DNA of 64,000 nt, from positions 947,145 to 1,011,144 of the forward strand of contig NZ_BAAADV010000001.1 of the NCBI RefSeq assembly GCF_039522665.1, written 5' to 3'. A program made the translations under genes and the position numbers. The DNA comes from Natronoarchaeum mannanilyticum. GTDB taxonomy: Archaea > Halobacteriota > Halobacteria > Halobacteriales > Natronoarchaeaceae. This document shows, piece by piece, positions 26,612 through 35,705 of the stretch. The notes beneath the pieces are model-generated. The model saw only the letters and a list, made by a program, of their open reading frames with translations. It made no database searches and was not told the origin of the DNA. The number at the start of each line of letters is the position of its first letter. Position 1 is the first letter of the stretch.

Positions 26612-27577
26612 ATGGCACCGCCGACTTCGGGACTCCACCACGTGACCGCGATCGCGGGCGACCCCCAGCGCAACGCCGACTTCTACGTCGGCACGCTCGG
26701 CCTGCGCTTTATCAAGCGCACGGTCAACCACGACGACACCGGCACCTACCACTTCTACTTCGGCGACGAGCGCGGGTCGCCGGGGACGAACATCACCTTC
26801 TTCCCCTGGACCGAAGGGGGCCGGCCCGGCGAGTTCGGCGCCGGACAGACCCGGGACACCGCGTACGCGATCCCGCCCGAGTCGGTCGACTTCTGGGTCG
26901 ATCGGCTCGAATCGCGGGACGTCGACGTCGAGCGGGGCGAGCGCTTCGGCGAGACGGTGCTCCGCTTCGAGGACCCCGACGGGATCGGTCTCGAACTCGT
27001 CGCAACCGACCTGGCCGACGAGGCCGACGTCGACCTGTGGGACGACGGCCCCGTTCCGGTCGACCACCAGCTCCGCGGATTCCACGCCGTGACGCTCGCC
27101 GTCGAGGAGTTCGACCCCACCGCGTCGGTGCTGACCGACGTGCTGGGCTACGAACTGGAGGAAGAATCCGACGGCCGCCGCCGCTACCGCGCCGCGGAGG
27201 GCGGCCCCGGATCAGCTGTCGACCTCGTCGAGACCGACGCCGGGCGGGGCCGGATGGGCGTCGGGACGGTCCACCACGTCGCCTTCATGGCGGAAGACGA
27301 GGACGAACAGCAGCGCTACCGCGAGGCGTTCGCCGATCAAGGACTGCGCGCGACCGATATCGTCGACCGCAAGTACTTCCGGTCGATCTACTGCCGCGAG
27401 CCCGGCGGCATCCTCTTCGAGGTCGCGACGAACGGGCCCGGGTTCGCGGTCGACGAGGACGTGGAAGACCTTGGCTCCTCGCTGGTGCTCCCCGAGTGGC
27501 TCGAAGACGAGCGCGAGTCGATCGAGGCCCAGCTGCCCGAGTTCGATACCCCCTCGTTCGAGAGCGGGAGCGAGTGA
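26612..27577 (+). CDS. Ring-cleaving dioxygenase, VOC family (MhqO/CatE-like)
   Basis: 321 residues, the usual length of two-module vicinal-oxygen-chelate dioxygenases. Module one begins GLHHVTAIAGDPQRNADFYV and TLGLRFIKRTVNHDD; module two has GTVHHVAFMAEDEDEQ and ends CREPGGILFEVATNGPGF, giving the His-His-Glu iron site. MhqO-type enzymes open hydroquinone or catechol rings. One base separates its stop from the following dehydrogenase gene (TGATATG), so they form an operon. The exact substrate is inferred from family only. Confidence 0.85.
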   Translation: MAPPTSGLHHVTAIAGDPQRNADFYVGTLGLRFIKRTVNHDDTGTYHFYFGDERGSPGTNITFFPWTEGGRPGEFGAGQTRDTAYAIPPESVDFWVDRLESRDVDVERGERFGETVLRFEDPDGIGLELVATDLADEADVDLWDDGPVPVDHQLRGFHAVTLAVEEFDPTASVLTDVLGYELEEESDGRRRYRAAEGGPGSAVDLVETDAGRGRMGVGTVHHVAFMAEDEDEQQRYREAFADQGLRATDIVDRKYFRSIYCREPGGILFEVATNGPGFAVDEDVEDLGSSLVLPEWLEDERESIEAQLPEFDTPSFESGSE

Positions 27578-27578
27578 T

Positions 27579-28829
27579 ATGAGCCCGCACGACGCCAACC
27601 CAAACTCCCGAGACGGCGTCCGGTTCGAGTACGATCCCGGCGTCGTCAGGTTCCGCACGGGCGCCGCCGCCGACCTCGCGGACGAACTCCAGAAACACGG
27701 ACTGGAGCGGGCGCTCGTGGTCTGTGGATCGACCGTCGGAAGCACCTCCGCGGTGATCGACCCAGTCACCGAGGGACTCGGCGACCGGCTCGCCGGCGTG
27801 TTCGACGAGACGACGCCCGAGAAACGCCTCGACACCGCGTACGACGGCCTCGACGCCGCCCGAAAGCACGACGCCGACGCGCTGGTCGCGCTGGGCGGCG
27901 GGAGCAGCCTCGACGTGGCGAAAATGATCAGCGTGCTCTCGGCGGACGACCGCGACCCAGAGGCGGTGGGAGCCGAACTCGCCGACACCGGCTCGATCTC
28001 CGTGCCGGAGGGCTCGCTGCTGCCCGTCGTCGCCGTTCCGACGACGCTCGCGGGCGCCGACCTCTCCGCGGTGGCCGGCGTGACGGCGTCGCCTGGCTCC
28101 GATCTCGTCGACGAGAGCGCGGTTCCGGCCGGCACCGACGCCGTGGGCGGGGGCGTCTCCGACCCGCGTCTGATGCCGACCGCGACCGTCTACGATCCCG
28201 AGCTGTTCGCCACGACGCCCGAACGGATCCTCGCGGCCTCGGCGATGAACGGGTTCGACAAGGGGATCGAGACGCTGTACGCCCGGAACGCGACGCCGGT
28301 CACCGACGCCACGGCGGCCCGCGGGCTGGGGCTGCTCGCGGACGGGCTCCGGAAGTTCGGCGCGGAGGAGGAGGCGACTGCGGAGACGCTGGAGCCGGTC
28401 GTCGAAGGGATCTGGCTCGTCCAGTACGGCATCTCGCGGCCCGACGGGACGACGCTCTCGATGATCCACGCGTTCGGCCACGGGCTGACCCGCACCTACG
28501 ACGTCCAGCAGGGCGCGGCCCACGCCGTCGTCGCGCCCCACGTCCTCCGGTACCTGTTCGAGCGCGTCGACGCCCGGCGCGACCTGCTCGCCGAGGCCCT
28601 GGGCGAACCGGGGGCGGCCGATCCCGCCGAGGCGGTGATCGACGCCGTCGCCGAGGTGCGCGACGCGCTGGGGCTGCCGTCGCGACTCCGCGACGTCGAC
28701 GGCCCCGACCCCGAGGCGTTCCCGCAGGTCGCCGAGGCGATCGTCGGGGACTCGTTCGTCGCGAACGCGCCGCAAGGGCTCGACGTTCGGGCAGAAGAGA
28801 TCGAAGCCGTGCTGCGCGACGCGTACTGA
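27579..28829 (+). CDS. Iron-containing alcohol dehydrogenase-fold enzyme with altered metal site
   Basis: 416 residues. The NAD(P)-binding GGGSSLDVAKMISVL and AVPTTLAGADLSAVAGVT segments place it in the Fe-ADH / maleylacetate reductase fold. The metal-site segments differ from the norm: NGFDKGIETLYAR where the family has an AHAxE-type histidine, and YDVQQGAAHAVVAPHV where the family has HG. IHAFGHGLTRT keeps its histidines. It may use another metal or none. It follows the ring-cleaving dioxygenase in one operon, which fits a reductase acting on a ring-cleavage product. Confidence 0.85.
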   Translation: MSPHDANPNSRDGVRFEYDPGVVRFRTGAAADLADELQKHGLERALVVCGSTVGSTSAVIDPVTEGLGDRLAGVFDETTPEKRLDTAYDGLDAARKHDADALVALGGGSSLDVAKMISVLSADDRDPEAVGAELADTGSISVPEGSLLPVVAVPTTLAGADLSAVAGVTASPGSDLVDESAVPAGTDAVGGGVSDPRLMPTATVYDPELFATTPERILAASAMNGFDKGIETLYARNATPVTDATAARGLGLLADGLRKFGAEEEATAETLEPVVEGIWLVQYGISRPDGTTLSMIHAFGHGLTRTYDVQQGAAHAVVAPHVLRYLFERVDARRDLLAEALGEPGAADPAEAVIDAVAEVRDALGLPSRLRDVDGPDPEAFPQVAEAIVGDSFVANAPQGLDVRAEEIEAVLRDAY

Positions 28830-28864
28830 GCGGCGTCCGCGCAGCTGCGCCGCGGCGCCGCGTC

Positions 28865-29506
28865 CTACTCCTCGACGAGATCCGCGAGCAGATCCGAGAC
28901 GTACTCGACCTCGTCCTCGTTGACGCCGTGGCCCATCCCCTCGTAGAGGCGCTTCTCGACGGCCGCGTTCAGGTTCTCGAACACCGACGCCGACTCGTGA
29001 ACGCGCTCCTCGGGGATGTGGGGGTCGACGTCGCTGCAGCCGAAGAAGGCGGGCGTGCCCTCCAGGTCACCCTCGTAGTCGCCTTCGTCGACCGACTCGC
29101 CGATGAGGCCGCCGCTCAGCGCCACCAGCCCGCCGTAGCGCGTCGGGTTCCTGGCGACGAACTCGCTGGCGAGGCAGGCGCCCTGCGAGAACCCCAGCAC
29201 GACGACGCGCTCGGTCGGGATTCCCGCGTCGTTGGCCTTGTCGACGGCGTCGGCGACCGCCTGTAGACCGGAGCTCCGGCCGGGCTCGTTCTGCTCGACC
29301 GGCGCGAGGAACGAGTTGGGATACCACGTGTTCCTGGCGGCCTGGGGCGCGAGGAACGCCACGCCGTGTTGGTAGAAGTCGTCGGCCATCTGGACGATGC
29401 TGCCCGCGCTGGCGCCGCGGCCGTGGACGAGCACCGCGGCGGCGTCCGCCGCGTCGAGCGGCGCGCCGGCGGTCACGAGTTCCTGGTCCTGGTGGGGTCC
29501 GCTCAT
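28865..29506 (-). CDS. Phospholipase/carboxylesterase-family hydrolase (MhqD-like)
   Basis: 213 residues of alpha/beta hydrolase fold. The nucleophile elbow is VLGFSQGACLASEF (GFSQG), the acid is in FFGCSDVDPHIPEERV and the histidine in YEGMGHGVNEDEV. AVLVHGRGASAGSIVQMADD forms the oxyanion region. In Bacillus, an MhqD esterase is co-regulated with MhqO dioxygenase in quinone detoxification; here the gene is convergent with the dioxygenase/dehydrogenase pair, separated by a GC-rich hairpin region at 28830-28864. Confidence 0.88.
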   Translation of the reverse strand: MSGPHQDQELVTAGAPLDAADAAAVLVHGRGASAGSIVQMADDFYQHGVAFLAPQAARNTWYPNSFLAPVEQNEPGRSSGLQAVADAVDKANDAGIPTERVVVLGFSQGACLASEFVARNPTRYGGLVALSGGLIGESVDEGDYEGDLEGTPAFFGCSDVDPHIPEERVHESASVFENLNAAVEKRLYEGMGHGVNEDEVEYVSDLLADLVEE

Positions 29507-29565
29507 GATCTACTGCACGTACCCGCTGCGGAGCCTTTAGTGTCCTCCCACCGGAAACGAACGCC

Positions 29566-29895
29566 ATGGACTCGCCCGAGGAGCTCGTCCGCGCGTTCTA
29601 CGACGCGCTCGACGAGCACGCTTACGACGACCTGCGCGGGCTGCTCGACCCCGAGTTCGTCCAGGAACGCCCCGACCGGACGTTCGAGGACCGCGAGGCG
29701 TTCGTCGCGTTCATGCGCGAGGACCGCCCGCAGACCGACACGACCCACGAGATCGAGCGCGTGTTCGTCGACGAGGACCGGGCGGCCGTTCAGGGGCGGC
29801 TGCTCGACTCGTCGGGCGAGGAACTGTTCCGGTTCGCTGACGTCCACGACGTCGAGGACGACCGGATCGTCCACCTGCGTACGTACACGCACTGA
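29566..29895 (+). CDS. NTF2-like / SnoaL-type small protein
   Basis: 109 residues with the NTF2 cone-fold pattern: MDSPEELVRAFYDALDEHAY, LLDPEFVQERPDRTFEDREA and a terminal strand DVHDVEDDRIVHLRTYTH. Such proteins act as small-molecule isomerases, hydrolases or binding proteins; no catalytic set can be assigned. It is divergent from the esterase gene and could share its promoter region. Confidence 0.8.
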   Translation: MDSPEELVRAFYDALDEHAYDDLRGLLDPEFVQERPDRTFEDREAFVAFMREDRPQTDTTHEIERVFVDEDRAAVQGRLLDSSGEELFRFADVHDVEDDRIVHLRTYTH

Positions 29896-29954
29896 CCATA
29901 TCTTCGCCGAGATCAGACGGAAACAAAGATGGAGCCGGAGTCGGAAGCCGAACC

Positions 29955-30161
29955 ATGGACCCGATACGAGTCCTCGCGATCGTCCTGACCGCCGCGATCG
30001 GCGGCCTCCTCGTGTTCTACGGCAGCCTGTTCACGATCATCGCGATCGGCCCGATCGGCCTCGCGGGCGTCGCGCTCGCGGGCGTGTTCGGACTGCTCGC
30101 GGCGTTCAACGTCGGGTCGTACGTCCGCGCCGTGACCGGAGACAGCGCCGAACGGCGCTGA
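29955..30161 (+). CDS. Small two-helix membrane protein
   Basis: 68 residues: MDPIRVLAIVLTAAIGGLLV continues into a second hydrophobic stretch (IGPIGLAGVALAGVFGLLAAF) and ends with a short basic tail. Function unknown. It converges on serS with seven bases between stops. Confidence 0.6.
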   Translation: MDPIRVLAIVLTAAIGGLLVFYGSLFTIIAIGPIGLAGVALAGVFGLLAAFNVGSYVRAVTGDSAERR

Positions 30162-30168
30162 GAAGGTA

Positions 30169-31551
30169 CTACTCCCGCTCGCCGGCGCCGACGGCGGACT
30201 CGCCGACCGGTTCGTGGCCTTCGATGACCTCCTGACCGCCCATGTAGGGGCGGAGCGCCTCGGGCACCGTCACGGTGCCGTCGTCGTTCTGGTAGTACTC
30301 CAGAATCGCGACCAGCACCCGCGGGATCGCGACGCCGGAGGCGTTGAGCGTGTGGAGGTAGTCGGCCGATTCGTGGCGCTCGGGCCGGTAGCGGAGGCCG
30401 GCGCGCCGGGCCTGGAACTCCTCGAAGTTCGACGCCGAGGAGACTTCGAGCCAGCGCCCGCCCTCCTCGGGGCCCTCGTCCATGTCGTCGCCGGGCGCCC
30501 AGACCTCGATGTCGTACTTCTTGGCCTGCGTGAAGCCCATATCTCCCGTGCACATCTCCAGCACGCGGTAGGGAAGGTCGAGGCGTTCGAGCACCTCGGC
30601 GGCCTCCTCTACCAGTTCGTCGAGGCGGTCGTAGCTCTCGTCGGGGCGGACGAAGTTGACGAGTTCGACCTTGTGGAACTGGTGGACGCGAACGTATCCT
30701 CGGGTTTCGGTGCCGTGCTCGCCGGCCTCGCGCCGGAAGTTCGGCGAGAACGCCTGGTGCTTGATCGGGAGATCGTCGTCGAGCAGGATCTCGTCGCGGT
30801 ACATGTTGGTGACCGGCACCTCCGCGGTCGGCAGGAGCCAGAGGTCGTCGTCCTCGATCTCGTCGTCCTGCCGCGCGCCGACGCGGTAGGCGTCCTCGGC
30901 GAACTTCGGGAGCTGGCCGGTCCCCTCCATCGATCGGGAGTTGACGGGGATCGGCGGCAGCACGTCGACGTACTCCTGCTCGCGGTGGACGTCGAGCATG
31001 AACTGGATCAGCGCGTGCTCTAAGCGTGCGCCCTCGCCCTTGACGAACTGGAACCCGCCGCCCGAGACTTTCGCGCCGCGCTCGAAGTCGAGCACGTCGA
31101 GTTCCTCGCCCAGATCGTAGTGCGGGACGACCTCGTCGGGCAGGTCGCGCAGCTCGTCGAATCCCCAGCGGTCGACCTCGACGTTGTCCGATTCGTCGTC
31201 GCCGACCGGCGCGTCCTCGTGGGGAATGTTCGGGAGCTCGAGCATCCGCTCGTCGATCTCGTCTTTCAGCTCGTCGGCGCGATCCTCGACCTCCTCGAGT
31301 TCCTCTTTGAGCTCCTGGGAGCGGTCGATCGCCTCCTGGGCCTTCTCCTCCTCGCCGGACTGCTTGTACTCGCCGATCTGCCGGCTGACCTCGTTGCGCT
31401 CGTGGCGCAGCTCGTCCCCGCGAGCCTTCAGGTCGCGCCACTCCTCGTCGAGGGCGACGATCTCGTCGACGTCGACGCCGTCGACGCCTTTCACCTCGAC
31501 GGCGCGGCGCACCTGCTCGGGGTCCTCGCGGAGCAACGTTCTGTCGAGCAT
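30169..31551 (-). CDS. serS: Seryl-tRNA synthetase
   Basis: 460 residues. It charges tRNA-Ser. The N-terminal coiled-coil tRNA-binding arm (about residues 28-105, [20 protein letters not shown] onward) precedes the class II catalytic core: motif 2 [21 protein letters not shown] and motif 3 [38 protein letters not shown] marks the serine pocket entry. This is the common bacterial-type SerRS, not the rare methanogen type. It is one of two informational genes here apart from the ribosomal cluster. Confidence 0.97.
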   Translation of the reverse strand: MLDRTLLREDPEQVRRAVEVKGVDGVDVDEIVALDEEWRDLKARGDELRHERNEVSRQIGEYKQSGEEEKAQEAIDRSQELKEELEEVEDRADELKDEIDERMLELPNIPHEDAPVGDDESDNVEVDRWGFDELRDLPDEVVPHYDLGEELDVLDFERGAKVSGGGFQFVKGEGARLEHALIQFMLDVHREQEYVDVLPPIPVNSRSMEGTGQLPKFAEDAYRVGARQDDEIEDDDLWLLPTAEVPVTNMYRDEILLDDDLPIKHQAFSPNFRREAGEHGTETRGYVRVHQFHKVELVNFVRPDESYDRLDELVEEAAEVLERLDLPYRVLEMCTGDMGFTQAKKYDIEVWAPGDDMDEGPEEGGRWLEVSSASNFEEFQARRAGLRYRPERHESADYLHTLNASGVAIPRVLVAILEYYQNDDGTVTVPEALRPYMGGQEVIEGHEPVGESAVGAGERE

Positions 31552-31617
31552 TCTTGCTCGGGAGTTCCGGGGCGCGTGGCAAAACCGTGTCGATGCGCCG
31601 GACCGGCCGGCCGGCGC

Positions 31618-32013
31618 CTACCGGAACAGGCCCTTGATCTTCGCGACGAACCCCTGGTCGTCGTCCGACGCGTCGGCGGTGGATTCGTCGGACGAGAACA
31701 GGGAGTCCACCCGACCGTGACCCTCATCGCCGTCGTCGCCCGCTGCAGCGTCCGCCTCGTCGTCGGCGTCGCCTTCCGATACAGTGTCAGCCCCGTCGGC
31801 GGCCGCCGCGTCGACGTCCGGTTCGCTATCCTCGACATCGGCGACCTCCGGGTCGGCCTCCTCAGCGGCGTCGTCCTCGGCGTCGTCCGCGTCGGCGACC
31901 TCTTCGAGGTCGGCGCGGAGGTCCTCCGGCGGCTCGAACAGATCCCCGTCGCACTCGTCGCAGACCTCGGCCTGGGGCCCGACCTCGGCCCCGCAGTGGT
32001 GGCAGTATCTCAT
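31618..32013 (-). CDS. Zinc-ribbon protein with acidic tail
   Basis: 131 residues. It opens MRYCHHCGAEVGPQAEVCDE with CxxC...CxxC forming a zinc ribbon in the first 22 residues. About 95 residues of D/E/A-rich low complexity follow, ending in a short basic amphipathic segment (GFVAKIKGLFR) that could touch a membrane or partner. The start codon directly precedes the first knuckle. Function unknown. Confidence 0.7.
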   Translation of the reverse strand: MRYCHHCGAEVGPQAEVCDECDGDLFEPPEDLRADLEEVADADDAEDDAAEEADPEVADVEDSEPDVDAAAADGADTVSEGDADDEADAAAGDDGDEGHGRVDSLFSSDESTADASDDDQGFVAKIKGLFR

Positions 32014-32165
32014 TGCCCGGTTGTTTCCGGGCGGTTCCCATAAGGTTGCGGGGCTGAGAACTCGGGCGTCGGCTGCCGCGTCGGCGGGACGTGGAGCGGC
32101 GCCGAGCGACGCCGACGGGTTCCGGCGCGCCAAGTTCTTTGAGGCCGGGGGACGCGCGTCAAGGT

Positions 32166-33077
32166 ATGGCAGCAGGCGACGTCTTCGAGGTGACGACCGG
32201 GAACTGCGAGGACTTGCACTACGTCGACACCGGGATGTACGACTCGCCCGAGTACGGCTCGGTGTACGTGCTCGACGCCGAGCGCCCCGCGGTGATCGAT
32301 ACGGGGCTCGGCACGAACTACGAGCGCGTCGTCGACGCGATCGAGGCGGTCGGGCTCGCGCTCGCCGACATCGAGGTGATCGCGGTCACGCACGTCCACC
32401 TCGACCACGCGGGCGGCGCGGGCTTTCTCGCGCGGGACTGCCCGAACGCCGACGTGTACGTCCACGAGATCGGCGCGCGCCACCTCGTCGACCCCGAGCG
32501 CCTCGTCGAGGGAACGAAGCGCGCAGTCGGCGACCAATGGCAGTACTACGTCGAACCGCGCCCGATCGCCGAGGATCGGATCGTCGAACTCTCGGACGGC
32601 GACGCGATCGATCTGGGCGATCACGAACTGGTCGCCCACCACGCGCCGGGCCACGCGCCCCATCAGGTCGTCTTCGAGGACCCCGCGAACGACGCGGCGT
32701 TCACCGCGGACGCCGCGGGCATCTGGGTGCCCTCGCTCGACCGGATCGAGCCGACGTCGCCGCCCTCGAACTTCGATCTGGAGGCGGCGATCGACGACGT
32801 CGAGATGCTGCAGGAACTCGGCGTCGAGACGCTGCTGTTCGGCCACTTCGGGCCGTGTCCGGCCGACGGCGTGCTCGACGAGTACGCCGACGTGATCGCG
32901 GAGTGGGTCGGCGCCGTCGAGGACGAGCGCGAAGAGCGGGGCGACGACGAGGCCGTCGTCGAGCACTTCGCCGAGACCGTCGACCCGGAACTGATCGAGA
33001 TCTGGGGCGAGCACAAGACGCGAGCGGAGGCGGCGATGAACGTCCGGGGCGTGCTGGGATACCTCGACTCGTCGTAA
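32166..33077 (+). CDS. MBL-fold metallo-hydrolase
   Basis: 303 residues. The metal motif is THVHLDHAGGAGFLARDCPN near residue 75, with later ligands in HHAPGHAPHQVVFED and LFGHFGP. It belongs to the glyoxalase II / lactonase-like branch of the metallo-beta-lactamase fold. Possible substrates include thioesters or lactones; none can be singled out. The C-terminal 90 residues are acidic and helical. Confidence 0.88.
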   Translation: MAAGDVFEVTTGNCEDLHYVDTGMYDSPEYGSVYVLDAERPAVIDTGLGTNYERVVDAIEAVGLALADIEVIAVTHVHLDHAGGAGFLARDCPNADVYVHEIGARHLVDPERLVEGTKRAVGDQWQYYVEPRPIAEDRIVELSDGDAIDLGDHELVAHHAPGHAPHQVVFEDPANDAAFTADAAGIWVPSLDRIEPTSPPSNFDLEAAIDDVEMLQELGVETLLFGHFGPCPADGVLDEYADVIAEWVGAVEDEREERGDDEAVVEHFAETVDPELIEIWGEHKTRAEAAMNVRGVLGYLDSS

Positions 33078-33088
33078 CGGTTCGCGTT

Positions 33089-33352
33089 TCAACGCACATC
33101 GCTCGCGCTTCGGCGCACGTCGCGATAGTACGCGTATCCGCCGACGTTGACGAGTACGAAGCCGAGCGTCGCCGCGGCGATGCGAAAATCGCTCGGGAAG
33201 TCCCCGGCAAACAGGCCGACACCTAATCCGACGCCGAGCAGCGCGGTGCCCGCCTGGCGCTGCAGTGACTCGCCTCGAAAGCGGTCGAGAACCGCGAGTC
33301 CCAGAAGCGTCAGAACCGACATCGCCACGAGGAGATCTACGACGCCAGCCAT
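33089..33352 (-). CDS. Small three-helix membrane protein
   Basis: 87 residues with three hydrophobic stretches: VVDLLVAMSVLTLLGLAVLD, TALLGVGLGVGLFAG and IAAATLGFVLVNVGGYAYY. Unknown function. A TTTATATA element on this strand at about 33380-33388 places transcription near 33357, so the ATG at 33352 is favoured over the one at 33370. Confidence 0.6.
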   Translation of the reverse strand: MAGVVDLLVAMSVLTLLGLAVLDRFRGESLQRQAGTALLGVGLGVGLFAGDFPSDFRIAAATLGFVLVNVGGYAYYRDVRRSASDVR

Positions 33353-33509
33353 CGATATATTCACATCCATCTCGGAAGTATATAAACGTCGGTCGCGTAG
33401 CCTGCGTCCACCGCCATGAGCGATCGATATGCACGGCCGCGATTCCACAACTATACACGCCCTGCCAGTTCAGGACCTTTTATCATGAACGGGGGACGTT
33501 GACATGCAC

Positions 33510-35564
33510 ATGAACTGGCGAGAGGCGGAACGGGACTTTTCGGACGAGGTAGTCGGGATGACGACGCTCCCCCGGATGTTCGAGGCGAGCGCCGAGCGCA
33601 ACGAGAACCGGCCCGCCCAGCGCTACAAGGGCGGGATCTACGACCGATCGCTGACCGAGACGGTGCTCCCGGCGGCGCCCGACGGCGAGTTCCGGTCGAT
33701 CCCCTACGCAGAGATGCGCGATATCGTCCACCACCTCGCGGCCGGATTCCGCGATCTGGGCGTCGAAGCCGGAACGCGCGTCGGCATCTTCGCCGACACG
33801 CGCATGGAGTGGGCACAGTCCGACTTCGCGCTGCTGGCGGCGGGCGGCGTCGTCACGACGGTCTACACCGGCTCGTCGCCCCGGCAGGTCCAGTACCTGC
33901 TCGACGACCCCGGCGCGGAGGGCGTCGTCGTCGAGAACGAGGAGCTGTTGGATCGCGTGCTGGCCGTCGAGGACGAACTCGATCTGGAGTTCATCGTCGT
34001 GATGGACGAGGTCGACAGGCGCGACGAGGCGTTCGACCGCGACGACGTCCTGACGCTGGCGGACGTCCACGATCGGGGCGCCGAGCTGTTCGATCCCGAC
34101 GAGTACGAGGGCTGGCTCGACGAGCGCGACCCCGAGGATCTGGCGAGCCTGATCTACACGTCGGGGACGACCGGCCAGCCCAAGGGCGTCGAGCTCACCC
34201 ACGCCAACTTCCGGTCGAACGTCAATCAGGTGTACACCCGGTACGGCCCGCGCCCGGACAAGGGCGACGTGCCCGCAATCGACCAGGAGACCCGCACCGT
34301 CTCCTTTCTCCCGCTCGCGCACGTGTTCGAGCGCCTCGCGGGACACTTCCTGATGTTCGCGGCCGGCGCCTGCGTGGGCTACGCCGAGAGTTCCGACACG
34401 GTACAGGAGGACTTCCAGGCCGTCGGGCCGACGACCGCCACGAGCGTGCCGCGCGTGTACGAGAAGATGTACGACGCGATCCGCGAGCAGGCCCGCGAGT
34501 CGGATCTCAAGGCCCGAATCTTCGAGTGGGCGACCGACGTCGGCCGGGCGTACCACGAGGCCGACTCGCCGGGCATCGCGCTGGAAGCTAAGCGCAAAGT
34601 CGCCGACAAGCTCGTGTTCGGCCAGGTCAAGGAGGCGCTGGGCGGCGAGGTCGAGTTCTTCATCAGCGGCGGCGGCAGCCTCTCGGCGGAACTCTGCGCG
34701 CTGTACCACGGGATGGGCCTGCCGATCTACGAGGGGTACGGGCTCACCGAGACCGCGCCCGTCGTCGCCGTCAACCCGCCGGAGGAGCCCAAGGTAGGAA
34801 CGATCGGCCCGCCGGTCGTCGACGTCGACGTGCGGATCGACCGGTCGATCGTCTCCCAGGAGAAGTACGAGGATCGACCGGGAGAAGTCGGCGAGCTACT
34901 CGTCAGGGGGCCGAACGTCACCGCGGGCTACTGGAACAAGCCCGAGGAAACCGAATCGGCGTTCGTCTCGGACGCGGCGCTCGCCGACGCCGCCGACGCC
35001 GCGGCGACCGCCGAGGACGGCGGGCCCGGTTCCGAACCGACCGAGGCCGACGGGGGAACGGCGGGAACCGACGCCGACGACCGCTGGTTCCGCACCGGCG
35101 ACGTGGTCCACCGCCGCCCGGACGACTACATCGAGTTCGAGGAGCGCGCCAAGCAGATCCTGGTGCTCTCGACGGGCAAGAACGTCGCCCCGGCGCCGAT
35201 CGAGGACGCGTTCGCTTCCAGCGAGGTCGTCGAGCAGTGCATGGTCGTCGGCGACGGCCGCAAGTTCGTCTCCGCGATCGTCGTTCCGAATCTCGACGGG
35301 CTGCGCAAGTGGGCCGACCGCGAGGGGATCGACCTGCCCGACGACGAGGACGAGCTGGCCGACGACGAGCGCGTCCGCGAGCGCATCCAGCGGGAGGTCG
35401 ACGAGGTCAACGAGAACTTCGAGAGCTACGAGACGATCAAGAAGTTCCGGCTGGTCGGCCAGGAGTTCACCGAGAACAACGACCTGATGACGCCGACGAT
35501 GAAGAAGAAACGCCGGAACATCATCGACCGATTCGAGGCCGAGATCGACTCGATGTACGAGTAA
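33510..35564 (+). CDS. Long-chain acyl-CoA ligase (AMP-forming), copy 1
   Basis: 684 residues. The AMP-binding P-loop is LIYTSGTTGQPKGVELTH, with GYGLTETAPVVAVNPPE, the hinge DRWFRTGDVVHRRPDDYIEF and the C-terminal lysine region QILVLSTGKNVAPAPIED. This is the FadD15/ACSBG-like branch that activates fatty acids to acyl-CoA through an acyl-adenylate. Compared with copy 2 it has an extra acidic, alanine-rich stretch of about 40 residues before the hinge. A TTTTATCA element near 33480 and alignment with copy 2 favour ATG 33510 over 33504. Confidence 0.92.
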   Translation: MNWREAERDFSDEVVGMTTLPRMFEASAERNENRPAQRYKGGIYDRSLTETVLPAAPDGEFRSIPYAEMRDIVHHLAAGFRDLGVEAGTRVGIFADTRMEWAQSDFALLAAGGVVTTVYTGSSPRQVQYLLDDPGAEGVVVENEELLDRVLAVEDELDLEFIVVMDEVDRRDEAFDRDDVLTLADVHDRGAELFDPDEYEGWLDERDPEDLASLIYTSGTTGQPKGVELTHANFRSNVNQVYTRYGPRPDKGDVPAIDQETRTVSFLPLAHVFERLAGHFLMFAAGACVGYAESSDTVQEDFQAVGPTTATSVPRVYEKMYDAIREQARESDLKARIFEWATDVGRAYHEADSPGIALEAKRKVADKLVFGQVKEALGGEVEFFISGGGSLSAELCALYHGMGLPIYEGYGLTETAPVVAVNPPEEPKVGTIGPPVVDVDVRIDRSIVSQEKYEDRPGEVGELLVRGPNVTAGYWNKPEETESAFVSDAALADAADAAATAEDGGPGSEPTEADGGTAGTDADDRWFRTGDVVHRRPDDYIEFEERAKQILVLSTGKNVAPAPIEDAFASSEVVEQCMVVGDGRKFVSAIVVPNLDGLRKWADREGIDLPDDEDELADDERVRERIQREVDEVNENFESYETIKKFRLVGQEFTENNDLMTPTMKKKRRNIIDRFEAEIDSMYE

Positions 35565-35705
35565 TCGAGGCGGTGCGACGCGCGCCGTCGCCGCCGCCGT
35601 TCTCTTACTCGGTCTGACGTATCCACTGGCGGCCATCGCCAGGCGCGCTACCGGCGGAAACATCCCACTGATTTATTATTATAGAGTGAGACTGACACGC
35701 AAGGT

